The notes under the pieces are model-generated. The model was not told the DNA's origin and ran no database searches. It worked only from the letters and a program-made list of their open reading frames with translations. A stretch of 64,000 nt of DNA from Sphingopyxis sp. 113P3 (GTDB lineage Bacteria > Pseudomonadota > Alphaproteobacteria > Sphingomonadales > Sphingomonadaceae). Positions within the stretch are counted from its first letter, which is position 1. The number at the start of each line of letters is the position of its first letter. Where the stretch lies: the NCBI RefSeq assembly GCF_001278035.1, contig NZ_CP009452.1, positions 3,381,501 through 3,445,500 on the forward strand. Reading direction: 5' to 3'. The position numbers were made by a program, and so were the translations under genes. This document shows, piece by piece, positions 9,674-18,553 of this stretch.

Positions 9674-11836
9674 GCGCTCTACTCGAACCAGCAGCTCGAC
9701 CCCGAGCTGATCGAACAGGTGAACGTCAACCTGGGTTCGACCGACGTCGACAGCCCGACCGCCGCGGCTTCGGGTTCCACCGTCAACTACCGCACCCGCA
9801 ACCCGGGCGAGGAGTTTGGCGTCAAGCTGGTCGGTTCGGCCGGCGACTTCAGCTTCTTCCGCGTCTTCGGAATGGTGGACACCGGCGTCTTCACCCCCTG
9901 GGGTACGCGCGCCTTTTTCTCCGCCAGCAGCGCGACCAACGATACGGTATTCGGCAATGTCGATCTGCCCGGTGTCCCGTCGCACAAGGGGCAGATTAAC
10001 AAGCAGCAGTATAATGCCAAAATCTATCAGCCGATCGGCGACAATGGCGACTTCGTCGCGATCTCGGGCCATTACAACCAGAACCGCAACAACTTCTTCG
10101 GTTCGGTCGCGCTGCGCAATGACCGCGACGTTCCGGCTGGCTTCCCGCAGACGAAAGACGAACGCGATTACGGGATCGCGCGCTGCCAGATCAACACGGT
10201 AGCGACTCCGGGCGTTCGTGACACGGCTAACAGCTGCGGTTCGACCTTCGACGAACGCTTCAACCCGTCGAACACCGGCAACATCCGCATCAACTCGCGC
10301 TTCACCCTGTCGGACGGCCTCGTGCTGACGATTGACCCGAGCTATCAATATGTGAAGGCGAACGGTGGCGGCACCGCGACCGGAAACGAAGGTTTCCGCG
10401 ACGTCGATCCTGGAGCGGGCGTCTCGCTGCAGACCGGCTACATGTCGGGCTCGCCCTATTATGGCCGCGATCTCAATGGCGATGGCGACATTCTCGACAC
10501 CGTCCGCGTCCTGGCGCCCAGCCAAACGCAGACCGACCGCATTGGCGTCATCGCCGGCCTCCGTTACGAGCTCGATGACAGCAATACCTTCCGCGTCTTC
10601 TATAGCTTCGATCGCGCCAGCCACCGCCAGACCGGTCAGACGGGCTTCCTCAAGCTCGATGGCTCGCCGATCGACGTCTTCCCGGTCAACGATCCGCTGA
10701 CCGATGTCGACGGCCATGTCCTGCAAAAGCGCGACCGCAAGTCGATCGCCATGCTGAACATGTTCGGCGGTGAATATCGCGGCGAGTTCGGCGCGCTGAC
10801 CATTCAGGTCGGCGGTGCATACAAGATGTTCAAGCGCGACCTGACAAATTATTGCGCCACCTCAAGCGTGACCGGCTTTGTCGAATGCTTCGGCACCAAC
10901 ACCGACGGCCTCGAAGCCTGGCTCGCAGCCAACCCGACCCAGACGGTCGCGGGTGTGACCTTTGATACGCAGGGCCCGCAGCGCCGCGTTCGCAAATACA
11001 ACAAGTTCACGCCGAACGTCGGCCTGACCTATGACCTGACCGATGCTTTCAGCATCTTTGCCAACTATTCGAAGGGCGTTCAGGTCCCCGGCACCGACAA
11101 CCTCTACAACGCCTTCTACTTCCCGGCGAACACGCCGTCGGCGAATCCGGCCCCGGAAACGACCGACAATTTCGACGCGGGTGTGCGCTACAGCAGCAGT
11201 CAGGTGCAGGCGCAGGTCGGGCTGTGGTACACGATCTTCAACGATCGTCTCGCCTCGTCGTTCGACCCTGAGACTGAGCGCAACGTCTATCGCAACCTCG
11301 GTCGCGTGGACAAATACGGCATCGACGGCAGCATCTCCTATCGTCCGATCCCCGAGTTCTCGATCTATGCTTTCGGTTCGTACCTGAAGTCGAAGATCAA
11401 GGACGACGTGCTGAACGGCATCGACGGCAACGGCGACCCGATCTATGCGCCGACCGCCGGCAAGCGTGAATCGGGTGCGCCGGTGTACACCTTCGGTGGC
11501 CGCGTCCAGGGCGAGCTGGGCCCGATCCAGCTCGGCGCGCAAGTCAAGCGGACCGGTCCGCGCTATGTGAACGACCAGAATCTCCCGCTGACGGTCGGCG
11601 GAGTTGAGGTCTATGGCGCGAAGACGCCAGCTTATACGCTGGTCGATCTTGATGCTCGCGTCGGGCTCGAATGGGCGGGTCTCGGCGACAAGACCTACTT
11701 CCAGTTCAACGTCTCCAACCTGTTCGACAAGCTCTATGTCGGCGGTTTCGACGGCCAGCTGGCGACCAACTCGGCGCCCTTCGTGCAGATCGGCGCGCCG
11801 CGCACCTTCATCGGCTCGATCATCGTGGGCTTCTAA
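9670..11836 (+). pseudogene. TonB-dependent receptor, 3' fragment (beta-barrel)
   Basis: Continuation of the receptor begun at 7855. It resumes at YALYSNQQLDPELIEQVNVN and runs through the full 22-strand-type barrel to a terminal ...FIGSIIVGF, ending in an aromatic residue as expected of outer-membrane proteins. No internal stops or frameshifts are present. Without the insertion the full protein would be 847 residues. The fragment has no signal peptide, so even if an IS-borne promoter transcribed it the product would not reach the outer membrane. The substrate is unknown; no transport genes flank it. Confidence 0.93.
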
Positions 11837-11860
11837 GCCGCGGCATCACCGAAAAGATCA

Positions 11861-11893
11861 GGGCGCGGGAGGCAACTCCCGCGCCCTTTTTCT
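11861..11893 (+). terminator. Rho-independent terminator of the TonB receptor gene
   Basis: An 11-bp perfect stem (11861-11871 with 11876-11886) capped by a GCAA tetraloop and followed by TTTTTCTT. Confidence 0.93.
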
Positions 11894-11945
11894 TGCGCGA
11901 CACGGTTCGGCGGGATTGCGTTGCTTCGCTCCCCGCGACTTCCCC

Positions 11946-13760
11946 CTACACCGTCCCCTCTTCCTTCTCCGCCTGCTGACGCGCCCACATGTCGGCATAG
12001 AGGCCGCGCATCGCGAGCAGTTGCTCGTGCGTCCCGGTCTCCGCAACGCGGCCCCTTTCCAGCACGATGATGCGGTCGGCGTTGACCACCGTCGACAGGC
12101 GATGCGCGATCACCAGCGTCGTGCGCCGCTCCGCGATGCGGTCGAGCGTCGCCTGGATCGCCGCCTCGGTGCGGCTGTCGAGCGCGCTCGTTGCTTCATC
12201 GAGGATCAGGATCGGCGGGTTTTTGAGCAGCGTACGCGCAATCGCAACGCGCTGCTTCTCACCGCCCGACAGCTTGAGCCCGCGCTCGCCGACCTCGGTC
12301 TCATAGCCTTGCGGCAGGAGCGCGATGAAGCCGTCGATAGCAGCACCCTTTGCCGCCGCCGCGATCTCGTCGGCGCTCGCATCGGCGCGGCCATAGGCGA
12401 TGTTATAGCCGATTGAATCGTTGAACAGCACCGTATCCTGCGGAACGATTCCGATCCCCGCTCGCAAACTGGCCTGCGTCACCGCCTTGATGTCCTGCCC
12501 GTCGACCAGGATCCGCCCGCCCTGCGGGTCATAAAAGCGAAAGAGCAACCGCGCGATCGTCGACTTGCCTGCCCCCGAGGGTCCGACGATTGCCAGCGTC
12601 TCGCCCGCGCCCACCGCAAAGCTCACGCCGTTCAGGATCGTCCGGTCGCTCTCATAGCCAAAGACCACATTCTCGAATGTCACCGCGCCGCCATTGACGG
12701 CCAGCGGCGGAGCGTCCTCGGCATCACGGATTTCGGGCGGGGTGTCGATCAGGCGGAACATCGCCTCCATATCGATCAGCCCCTGGCGGATGATCCGGTA
12801 CACCATGCCGAGCATATCGAGCGGGCGGAAAAGCTGGGCGAGCAGCGTGTTCACCAGCACGACGTCACCGACCGCGAACTGCCCCGTCGACCAGCCCCAC
12901 ACTGTATAGGCCATAGCCCCCGCCATCGCGGCGTTGGTGATCAGGCTCTGCCCGATGTTGAGCCAGGCAAGACTGTTCTCGCTCTTTATGGCGGCGCGTG
13001 CATATTGGTCGGCCACGTCGCGATAACGCGCCGCCTCGCGTTCCTCGGCACCGAAATATTTGACTGTCTCATAGTTGAGCAGGCTATCGACGCTGCGCCC
13101 GACGGTGAGTGTGTCGAGGTCGTTCATCCGGGTGCGTAGCGCGTTGCGCCAGTCGGTTACCCGCCGCGTGAAGCCGATATAGACGACGACCATCAGCGCG
13201 GTGGCGCCCGCCAGCCCCAGGCTGAACTTGCTCCAGAAGATGACCAATACCGCGACCAGTTCGATCAGCGTCGGTGCGATGTTGAACAGGAGAAAATAGA
13301 GCATCGTGTCGATGCTCTTGGTCCCCCGCTCGATCACCTTCGTGACCTCGCCCGTCCGGCGCGCGAGGTGAAAGCGCAGGCTCAGGGCATGGAGGTGCGT
13401 GAAGGTCGCGATCGCCAACTCGCGCGTCGCGTCCTGTCCGACACGCTCGAATACCACGTTGCGCAGGTTATCGAACAACACCCCGGCAAAGCGCGCGCCG
13501 GCATAGGCAAGCACGAGGCCGATCGCGAGCGCGACACCTTCCTCCATTCCGGGCGCCATGCGGTCGATCGCAGCGCCGTAGAGAAAGCCCATTGAAAGCT
13601 GCACGCCCTTCGAGGCGAGCACGATCGTTGCGGCGAGGACGATGCGGATCTTGTGCTCGCGGTGCCCGGCCGGCCACAAATAGGGCAGGAAGCGCTTCAG
13701 CGTCGCGAGAACTGGCGGTTCGCGTGCCGCATCGGCGGAAGTGGAGGTGTCGGGCGGCAT
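11946..13760 (-). CDS. ABC transporter with fused permease and ATPase, Atm1/HMT-like
   Basis: Half-transporter of 604 residues that works as a homodimer in the inner membrane. The N-terminal six-helix exporter domain starts around residue 30. The ATPase domain has Walker A GPSGAGKST, signature LSGGEKQRVAIAR, Walker B ILILDEATSALD and H-loop IAHRLSTV. The overall pattern (LATLKRFLPYLWP, then KIRIVLAATIVL) is that of the Atm1 group, which exports glutathione-linked sulfur or metal conjugates. I chose ATG 13760; upstream in-frame sequence does not look coding. It lies downstream of the lpt genes on the same strand, but a role in LPS export is not implied. Confidence 0.87.
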   Translation of the reverse strand: MPPDTSTSADAAREPPVLATLKRFLPYLWPAGHREHKIRIVLAATIVLASKGVQLSMGFLYGAAIDRMAPGMEEGVALAIGLVLAYAGARFAGVLFDNLRNVVFERVGQDATRELAIATFTHLHALSLRFHLARRTGEVTKVIERGTKSIDTMLYFLLFNIAPTLIELVAVLVIFWSKFSLGLAGATALMVVVYIGFTRRVTDWRNALRTRMNDLDTLTVGRSVDSLLNYETVKYFGAEEREAARYRDVADQYARAAIKSENSLAWLNIGQSLITNAAMAGAMAYTVWGWSTGQFAVGDVVLVNTLLAQLFRPLDMLGMVYRIIRQGLIDMEAMFRLIDTPPEIRDAEDAPPLAVNGGAVTFENVVFGYESDRTILNGVSFAVGAGETLAIVGPSGAGKSTIARLLFRFYDPQGGRILVDGQDIKAVTQASLRAGIGIVPQDTVLFNDSIGYNIAYGRADASADEIAAAAKGAAIDGFIALLPQGYETEVGERGLKLSGGEKQRVAIARTLLKNPPILILDEATSALDSRTEAAIQATLDRIAERRTTLVIAHRLSTVVNADRIIVLERGRVAETGTHEQLLAMRGLYADMWARQQAEKEEGTV

Positions 13761-13883
13761 GAAGACGCCATGTAGGCGCTGCAGTGCCGAACGCCAACCC
13801 GGCACCGATAAACGGGGACCGCGCTTCGCTCTTGGGGAAGCGCAAACGCCCAAGGCGATGCGGGGACGCCGGCCGCCGGTCGC

Positions 13884-14051
13884 CTACCGCCCCTCCCGTT
13901 TACCCGCGTGGCGCAGGATGCGATCGATCAGCCGCCGCGCCTCCGCATCGGGCCCGGCAATGGCAGGCGATTCGGGAACGGAAGTCTGGCGACGGCCGAA
14001 GCTCGGACGGCGGGGCGGGAAAACGGGAGCGAACAAGCGCATGGGGGGCAT
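13884..14051 (-). CDS. Small unknown protein, 55 residues
   Basis: Short frame in the gap between lptA and the ABC transporter, same strand. The start ATG 14051 (or 14042, four codons later) follows GGAGAGG. The product is Arg/Pro-rich in the first half (RLFAPVFPPRRPSFGRR) and ends in an amphipathic DAEARRLIDRILRHA. I do not recognise a family. Support is limited to the ribosome-binding site, strand and plausible codon use. The place where lptB might be expected is taken by this frame. Confidence 0.4.
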   Translation of the reverse strand: MPPMRLFAPVFPPRRPSFGRRQTSVPESPAIAGPDAEARRLIDRILRHAGKREGR

Positions 14052-14164
14052 ACCTCTCCAGGCGGCGTCGCCCCCGGCCGCCGCGGTCGATCTGGTCCCT
14101 GCCCCGATCTTTGCCGCGCATGGTTTCGCCGCGGTAAAACGCGATGGTTACCGCTCTGTTGGCG

Positions 14165-14758
14165 TTATTGAGTCGTGCGCTGCGGTACGGTGAACGTACC
14201 GGTCACCCGCCCGCCGGTGCCACCTTGCACGGGGTTGCCGTCGGGCCCACGGGCGGCGCCGCGCCCGTCGACGGTTGCCCGCCCCGAATTGAGGTCGATC
14301 ACCATCCGTCCGCCCGACAGGCGGTTCGCTCCCTGGCGCAGCTCGACGTTGCCGACCATGGTTATCAGCCGCCGCTCCAGATCATAAATCGCGACATTGC
14401 CCTTCGCAGTCTCGTCACCCTTGGTCACGGTTACCCCGCCCGAGGCGTCGAGCCGATTGACGTCGGTGCCGCCCGAACGGGTGTAGGCCACGGTCATCCG
14501 CTGCGCGGTCAGGGTCATCCCGGCCTGCGTCACCCGAACATTGCCCGAGATGACGACGCGGTCGGACCGGTCCTGCACCTCGATAACATTGGCGGCAAAA
14601 TCCACGGGCGCATTACTGTTGTGATTGGCGAGCGCCTGGGCATGGGCCGGCGCGCCGCCGCCCGTGGCGAGGATCGCGAGGCTGGTCGCCGCGAAGCTGG
14701 CGCCGGCAAGCGCCAGGCTCTTCCAGCCAAAGGCGCGCGGCGCGGTTGGGCGGTTCAT
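14165..14758 (-). CDS. lptA: LPS transport periplasmic protein LptA (OstA family)
   Basis: Periplasmic bridge protein that carries lipopolysaccharide from the inner to the outer membrane. 197 residues. A signal peptide runs through the hydrophobic stretch near residues 15-40, ending APAHA. The OstA beta-jellyroll follows, with repeats such as DRVVISGNVRVTQAGMTLTAQRM and ASGGVTVTKGDETAKGN. The start codon overlaps the lptC stop (4-base overlap), so the two are translated together. lptB is not next door. The C-terminus is Gly-rich. Confidence 0.93.
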   Translation of the reverse strand: MNRPTAPRAFGWKSLALAGASFAATSLAILATGGGAPAHAQALANHNSNAPVDFAANVIEVQDRSDRVVISGNVRVTQAGMTLTAQRMTVAYTRSGGTDVNRLDASGGVTVTKGDETAKGNVAIYDLERRLITMVGNVELRQGANRLSGGRMVIDLNSGRATVDGRGAARGPDGNPVQGGTGGRVTGTFTVPQRTTQ

Positions 14759-15393
14759 TTGATCACTCCCTGGTTGATCCGCAGCCGCGCATTGCCCGAC
14801 AGGCGCACAATCCGCGTATCGAGGTCGGCATAAAGCTGGTTGGCCGAAAATTGCCCGATGTTCAACGTGCCTTGGACCCCGCTATTGCCCGCGAGGCTGC
14901 GATTCTTGAGGTCGAACGCCACACCGTCGGCAACGATGCGATAGCCGTCGGCGCTTTTCACAAGTACTTCGCCCGGGACGAGGACCTTTTCGGTGTCCAT
15001 GTTGTAGAGGCTCTGCTTGGCAGCGATCGTCGCCGGGCCATCCTCGAGCCGGATCGCACCCGACAGGTCGGTCATCCGCACGATTGGCTCGGCGCTCGAT
15101 TTCTGCACCGCGCTTCCCGCGATCAGCGCGAAGGGCTGCCCCTTGCCGTCCTGGCCCCGGTATTCGGCGCGGGTGACGCGCATCCGCTCCTTCGCGACCT
15201 CGACCTTGTCCTTCGCGAGCAGAAAGCTCACCTCGCTGCGCTGCGTAAAAGGTGAAAAGACGAGCACCGCGGCCACCACCCCGATGACGAGCGGCAAGCC
15301 CACGCGCAGAATACGCACGACCCTGTCGTGGCTCGACCCCTTGGCCGCCCACAATTGCCGCATCGTCCGGTCGAGTTCAGCGCGTTCGGACAT
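14755..15393 (-). CDS. lptC: LPS export protein LptC
   Basis: Bitopic inner-membrane protein of 212 residues that receives LPS from LptB2FG and passes it to LptA. One membrane helix lies near residues 31-46 (VGLPLVIGVVAAVLVFSPF), then a periplasmic beta-jellyroll. The arrangement LptC then LptA with overlapping stop/start is standard. The RNase D-like gene lies about 20 bases upstream on the same strand, so all three are probably co-transcribed. Confidence 0.92.
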   Translation of the reverse strand: MSERAELDRTMRQLWAAKGSSHDRVVRILRVGLPLVIGVVAAVLVFSPFTQRSEVSFLLAKDKVEVAKERMRVTRAEYRGQDGKGQPFALIAGSAVQKSSAEPIVRMTDLSGAIRLEDGPATIAAKQSLYNMDTEKVLVPGEVLVKSADGYRIVADGVAFDLKNRSLAGNSGVQGTLNIGQFSANQLYADLDTRIVRLSGNARLRINQGVIK

Positions 15394-15413
15394 CGTCGCT
15401 TTCCGCTTCGCTC

Positions 15414-16031
15414 CTAGCTGTGCGAGAAAATATCGACCTCGGGCCAGCCCGCAAGGTCGAGCGCGGCGCGCGTCGGGAGGAAATCGAAGCAGGCTTGTGC
15501 CAGATGCGTGCGGCCTTCGCGCGCGAGCCGGGCATCAAGCACCTCCTTCATCGCGTGGAGGAAGCGCACGTCGCTCGCGGCATAGTCGCGCTGCGCCTCG
15601 CTCAGGATCGCAGCGCCCCAGTCGCTCGACTGCTGCTGCTTCGATACTTCCTGACCGAGCAGTTCGCGTACGAGTTCCTTGAGCCCGTGGCGGTCGGTAT
15701 AGGTGCGCACCAGCTTCGAGGCGATCTTCGTGCAATAAACGGGTGCGGTGACGACCCCGAGCGCATGCTGGAGCGCAGCGATGTCGAATCGCGCGAAATG
15801 AAAAAGCTTCAGACGGTCGGGATCGGTCAGGATCGCTTTGAGCACGGGGGCGTCGTAGGCGCTGCCGGGACCGAAGCGGACGAGATGCTCGTCGCCCGTC
15901 CCGTCACTGATCTGGACGAGACACAGCCGGTCGCGCAGCGGGTTCAAACCCATTGTCTCGGTGTCGATCGCGACGGGGCCCGGCCCCAATACGCCTTCGG
16001 GCAGGTCTTCTTCGTGAAAATATACGCTCAT
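15414..16031 (-). CDS. RNase D-like 3'-5' exonuclease (DEDDy)
   Basis: Exonuclease of 205 residues holding only the catalytic DEDD domain, without the HRDC repeats of full-length RNase D. Motif Exo I is AIDTETMG (Asp22, Glu24), Exo II lies around FHFARFDIAAL and Exo III is DYAASDVRFL, whose Tyr places it in the DEDDy class. Short RNase D-like proteins of this length are common in alphaproteobacteria and act on structured RNA 3' ends. It is the first gene of the run toward lptC-lptA. Confidence 0.9.
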   Translation of the reverse strand: MSVYFHEEDLPEGVLGPGPVAIDTETMGLNPLRDRLCLVQISDGTGDEHLVRFGPGSAYDAPVLKAILTDPDRLKLFHFARFDIAALQHALGVVTAPVYCTKIASKLVRTYTDRHGLKELVRELLGQEVSKQQQSSDWGAAILSEAQRDYAASDVRFLHAMKEVLDARLAREGRTHLAQACFDFLPTRAALDLAGWPEVDIFSHS

Positions 16032-16292
16032 CGCCTCGCCTTAGAGCCTGTTGCCCCGCCGCTCAATGACTGGTTTTCCCCAATAGCAAGCGACGGCTTC
16101 GCACGACGTCCAAGCGTGGCAAAGACGCCACAGTATCCTTGAATTTTCTGTTCGCAGAAGCCGCTTTTATAGGTTATATATTGCGCCCTTCGTGGCACGG
16201 GGCGAGTCTGTGCCTGTGGTGAACTGCGTCCCCGTCCGGCGCAAGGAGCCGGTTCAATAGGGCGTGGACGAACCGAAAGCGACTACTAAGCA

Positions 16293-17048
16293 ATGAGTTT
16301 CAACAAGGATCGCCGTGGCCATCGGGGACGCGGTAAGCGCGATGATTTCGGAAATTTCGACAGCTTCGAACCGTCGCCTTACGGCGGCGACAGCTTTGGC
16401 GGCCCGCGTGGCGGTTATGGCGAGCGCAGCGGTGGTTATAACGATCGCGGAGGCTTTGGCGGTGATCGCGGCGGCTTTGGCGGCGGCGATCGCGGCGGCT
16501 TCGGCGGCGGGCGCGGCGGCGGCATGCCGGCGCAGGTTGTCGGCGAGGGCCAGGGCACGGTCAAATTCTTCAACCCGTCGAAGGGCTTCGGCTTCGTCGC
16601 CCGCGACGATGGCGGCGAAGACGTGTTCGTGCACATCAGCGCGGTCGAGCAGGCCGGCCTTCAGGGTCTCGCCTCGGGGCAACCGCTCGCCTTCACCCTC
16701 GTCGAACGCAACGGCAAGGTGTCGGCGATCGACCTCAAGATCGAGGGCGAACCGCTACCGGTCGAGGAATTCTCGCCGCGCCAGCGCGAGGATCGCCCCG
16801 GCGGCGCGCGCGGCCGGCGCCAGCTGACCGGCGAGCGCACCTCGGGCACGGTCAAATTCTTCAACACGACGAAGGGCTTCGGCTTCATTGCGCGCGACGA
16901 TGGACAGGCGGACGCCTTTGTCCACATCAGCGCGGTGCAGCGCGCTGGCATGGCAGGCCTTGAAGAGGGCGACCGCGTTGCCTTTGACATCGAGGTCGAC
17001 GACCGCGGCAAGTTCGCGGCGGTGAACCTCCAGCCCGCGAGCGACTGA
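16293..17048 (+). CDS. RGG-tailed protein with two cold-shock domains
   Basis: RNA-binding protein of 251 residues. Residues 1-78 are Gly/Arg/Asp/Phe-rich with repeated RGGFGG units. Cold-shock domain 1 spans about 87-150 (GTVKFFNPSKGFGFV, VFVHIS) and domain 2 about 184-249 (GTVKFFNTTKGFGFI, AFVHIS), so RNP1 and RNP2 are present in both. Single-domain CspA proteins are ~70 residues; duplicated Csps near 180 residues are common in alphaproteobacteria. The RGG leader is the extra part. The 261-base upstream region could hold a long untranslated leader. A clear terminator follows. Confidence 0.9.
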   Translation: MSFNKDRRGHRGRGKRDDFGNFDSFEPSPYGGDSFGGPRGGYGERSGGYNDRGGFGGDRGGFGGGDRGGFGGGRGGGMPAQVVGEGQGTVKFFNPSKGFGFVARDDGGEDVFVHISAVEQAGLQGLASGQPLAFTLVERNGKVSAIDLKIEGEPLPVEEFSPRQREDRPGGARGRRQLTGERTSGTVKFFNTTKGFGFIARDDGQADAFVHISAVQRAGMAGLEEGDRVAFDIEVDDRGKFAAVNLQPASD

Positions 17049-17076
17049 GCTCGCGCGGAACAAGCGGCACGATGAA

Positions 17077-17103
17077 GGGCGGTCCTGAAGGATCGCCCTT
17101 TTT
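17077..17103 (+). terminator. Rho-independent terminator of the cold-shock gene
   Basis: Nine-bp stem with one G-T pair (17077-17085 with 17090-17098), TGAA loop and a TTTTT run. Confidence 0.88.
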
Positions 17104-17141
17104 CGTCGAGGCGAGTGTGCCGGCTCCGGAGTTTTGAAAGG

Positions 17142-17549
17142 TCAGTCTGCGAGGCGGCGAGCCGTGTCCTGGACGAGCGCGATCATGTTGGGCACACCTT
17201 GGGTGCGGTTCGACGAAAGCTGGCGCGTCAGCTCGAAGGGGGCGAGCGCGGCGGCGATATCCATGCCAGCGACCTCGGCGGCGGGCTTGTCCTGCACGGC
17301 GGCGAGGACCAGCGCGACAATGCCCTTGGTGATCGCGGCATTGCTGTCGGCGAGGAAGTGGAGCCGGCCGTCGTCGCGCGGCACGGGATAAACCCACACG
17401 CTGGCCGAGCAGCCGCGCACAAGCGTCGCTTCGGTCTTGAGCGCATCGGGCATCGGTTCGAGCTCGCGCCCCAGTTCGATCAGGAGCCGGTAGCGATCGT
17501 CGCCGTCGAGGAAATCATATTCGTCGAAAATGTCGGTGAGGCTGCGCAT
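17142..17549 (-). CDS. sufE: SufE family cysteine desulfuration protein
   Basis: Sulfur acceptor that takes persulfide sulfur from the SufS desulfurase for Fe-S cluster assembly. 135 residues, normal family length. The catalytic cysteine is Cys47 in VRGCSASVWV, the usual motif. The C-terminal helices with PNMIALV match SufE. No other suf genes lie in the window, so it is detached from the main suf operon. A structured RNA-like hairpin lies upstream between it and the psp gene array. Confidence 0.92.
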   Translation of the reverse strand: MRSLTDIFDEYDFLDGDDRYRLLIELGRELEPMPDALKTEATLVRGCSASVWVYPVPRDDGRLHFLADSNAAITKGIVALVLAAVQDKPAAEVAGMDIAAALAPFELTRQLSSNRTQGVPNMIALVQDTARRLAD

Positions 17550-17616
17550 GGGCGCGGCAGTGGCAGATTTGACGCCCGGTGGGAAGAGAGCCCGTGTATT
17601 GCCGTGCCGGCCGCGT

Positions 17617-17666
17617 GAAGGCGAGAGGGGCGGGTCCCGAAGACCGCCTGCGGCCCTGTCGCCTTC
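17617..17666 (-). other. Long hairpin with UUCG-type loop at the end of the psp operon
   Basis: GAAGGCGA (17617-17624) pairs with TCGCCTTC (17659-17666). Inside, GGCGG/CCGCC arms close on a TTCG tetraloop on the minus strand. There is no T-run, so it is not a classical terminator. It could be an mRNA 3' end stabiliser or a non-canonical terminator of the psp operon. Confidence 0.45.
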
Positions 17667-17693
17667 TCCAGCTGCGGACGATCCGCCGAGCGC

Positions 17694-17948
17694 CTAGAGA
17701 TCAACGCCAGCGGCGATGGCCTCGAGCTTGCGCAGCCGCTCCTTGAGGTCGGCGATCTCGATTCGCGACCCGGTGTGCTGGGTGCTCGCCTCGTGCGCCG
17801 GAGCATGGCCTGCGGCGAGCTCTTCGCGCTTGAGCTGGATCCAGTCGCGCCAGCCGCGCAGCGCGACGAGACTGATGATGGTCAGCGCGCTCAGCGCAAT
17901 GGCGGCGGTGATGAGATTGGTGCTGATGTCGGACGTAATGGCGGCCAT
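17694..17948 (-). CDS. Psp-operon small membrane protein (array member 5)
   Basis: 84-residue protein, last in the psp array. One membrane segment lies near residues 10-30 (LITAAIALSALTIISLVAL). A cytosolic tail follows, ending in a shortened form of the array signature (IADLKERLRKLEAIAAGVDL); the TD and EIE parts are lost. The start ATG 17948 follows AAGGAG. Topology resembles PspB: a short N-terminus, one helix and a coiled coil. The function is not known; membership of the psp stress response is inferred from position and the shared tail. Confidence 0.8.
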   Translation of the reverse strand: MAAITSDISTNLITAAIALSALTIISLVALRGWRDWIQLKREELAAGHAPAHEASTQHTGSRIEIADLKERLRKLEAIAAGVDL

Positions 17949-17971
17949 GCTTCGGCTCCTTCTTCGTCGCG

Positions 17972-18235
17972 TTACGGGAGGGACCGGTCGCGCAGCCTCT
18001 CGATCTCTTCGTCGAGGGCGGCGGCACGGTTGTGATCGGTGGCGATGCGTTCGAGCACCTGGATGCGCTCCTTGAGCGCGCGGATTTCGGCCTGCAGGGC
18101 CTTGGTCTCGGCATTGTCCTGGCCGGAGATATATTCGCCGCCACGATGGTAGCGCCGTACGCCATATTTCGCACGGATGATGCTGCCGATCGTCACGATG
18201 AGGACGATGCCGATGACCATTTCAAAGGGGTTCAT
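17972..18235 (-). CDS. Psp-operon small membrane protein (array member 4)
   Basis: 87 residues. A membrane helix runs near residues 5-20 (MVIGIVLIVTIGSIIRAKYG), followed by a long predicted coiled coil. It carries the clearest form of the tail shared by the array: ALKERIQVLERIATD, then DEEIERLRDR. RAKYG after the helix resembles the RAKHGYP and RIKNGYP of members 1 and 2. PspB-like in size and layout; I do not know a described function for this paralogue. Confidence 0.82.
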   Translation of the reverse strand: MNPFEMVIGIVLIVTIGSIIRAKYGVRRYHRGGEYISGQDNAETKALQAEIRALKERIQVLERIATDHNRAAALDEEIERLRDRSLP

Positions 18236-18269
18236 GGGGAAGGATCCTTTCGCCTGAGTCTCGTTGTTT

Positions 18270-18542
18270 TCAGTTGAGCGGCGCGCCGCGCAGCTTTTCG
18301 ATTTCGTCGGCCACCGCCATGCCCTTGTCGGTCACGATGCGCTCGAGGACGCGGACACGCTCCTCGAGCCGCTGCGTCTGAGCCGCATATTGCGCCGCCT
18401 TTTCCGCGGTTTCATGGGTGATCGCCGCCAGCTGCCGTTCCTTGAACTTCAGGTGTCTCCTGTACATGTCGGCGGCGATGCCGAAGATCACCGGGATGCC
18501 GACGACGATGAAGAAAAAGCCAAGGACAAAGGGGCCGTTCAT
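18270..18542 (-). CDS. Psp-operon small membrane protein (array member 3)
   Basis: 90 residues. The N-terminal membrane helix is near residues 5-26 (VLGFFFIVVGIPVIFGIAADM), then a basic juxtamembrane stretch (YRRHLKFKERQ) as in PspB, then a coiled coil ending QRLEERVRVLERIVTD and ADEIEKLRG. GAGGAGA precedes ATG 18542. Of the array members this one resembles classical PspB most in its juxtamembrane RxxLKFKER segment, so the PspB function may be shared. Confidence 0.82.
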   Translation of the reverse strand: MNGPFVLGFFFIVVGIPVIFGIAADMYRRHLKFKERQLAAITHETAEKAAQYAAQTQRLEERVRVLERIVTDKGMAVADEIEKLRGAPLN

Positions 18543-18553
18543 CGTCTATCTCC

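Noticed and set aside
9719..11836. The 3' half of the TonB receptor as a gene starting at GTG 9719
   Set aside because: It lacks a signal peptide and plug and continues in the exact frame of the 5' half, so it is a fragment cut by the IS, not a separate gene.
16380..16530. Gly-codon repeats in the cold-shock gene as a CRISPR or satellite
   Set aside because: Repeats are short, imperfect and encode an RGG-rich protein segment in frame.
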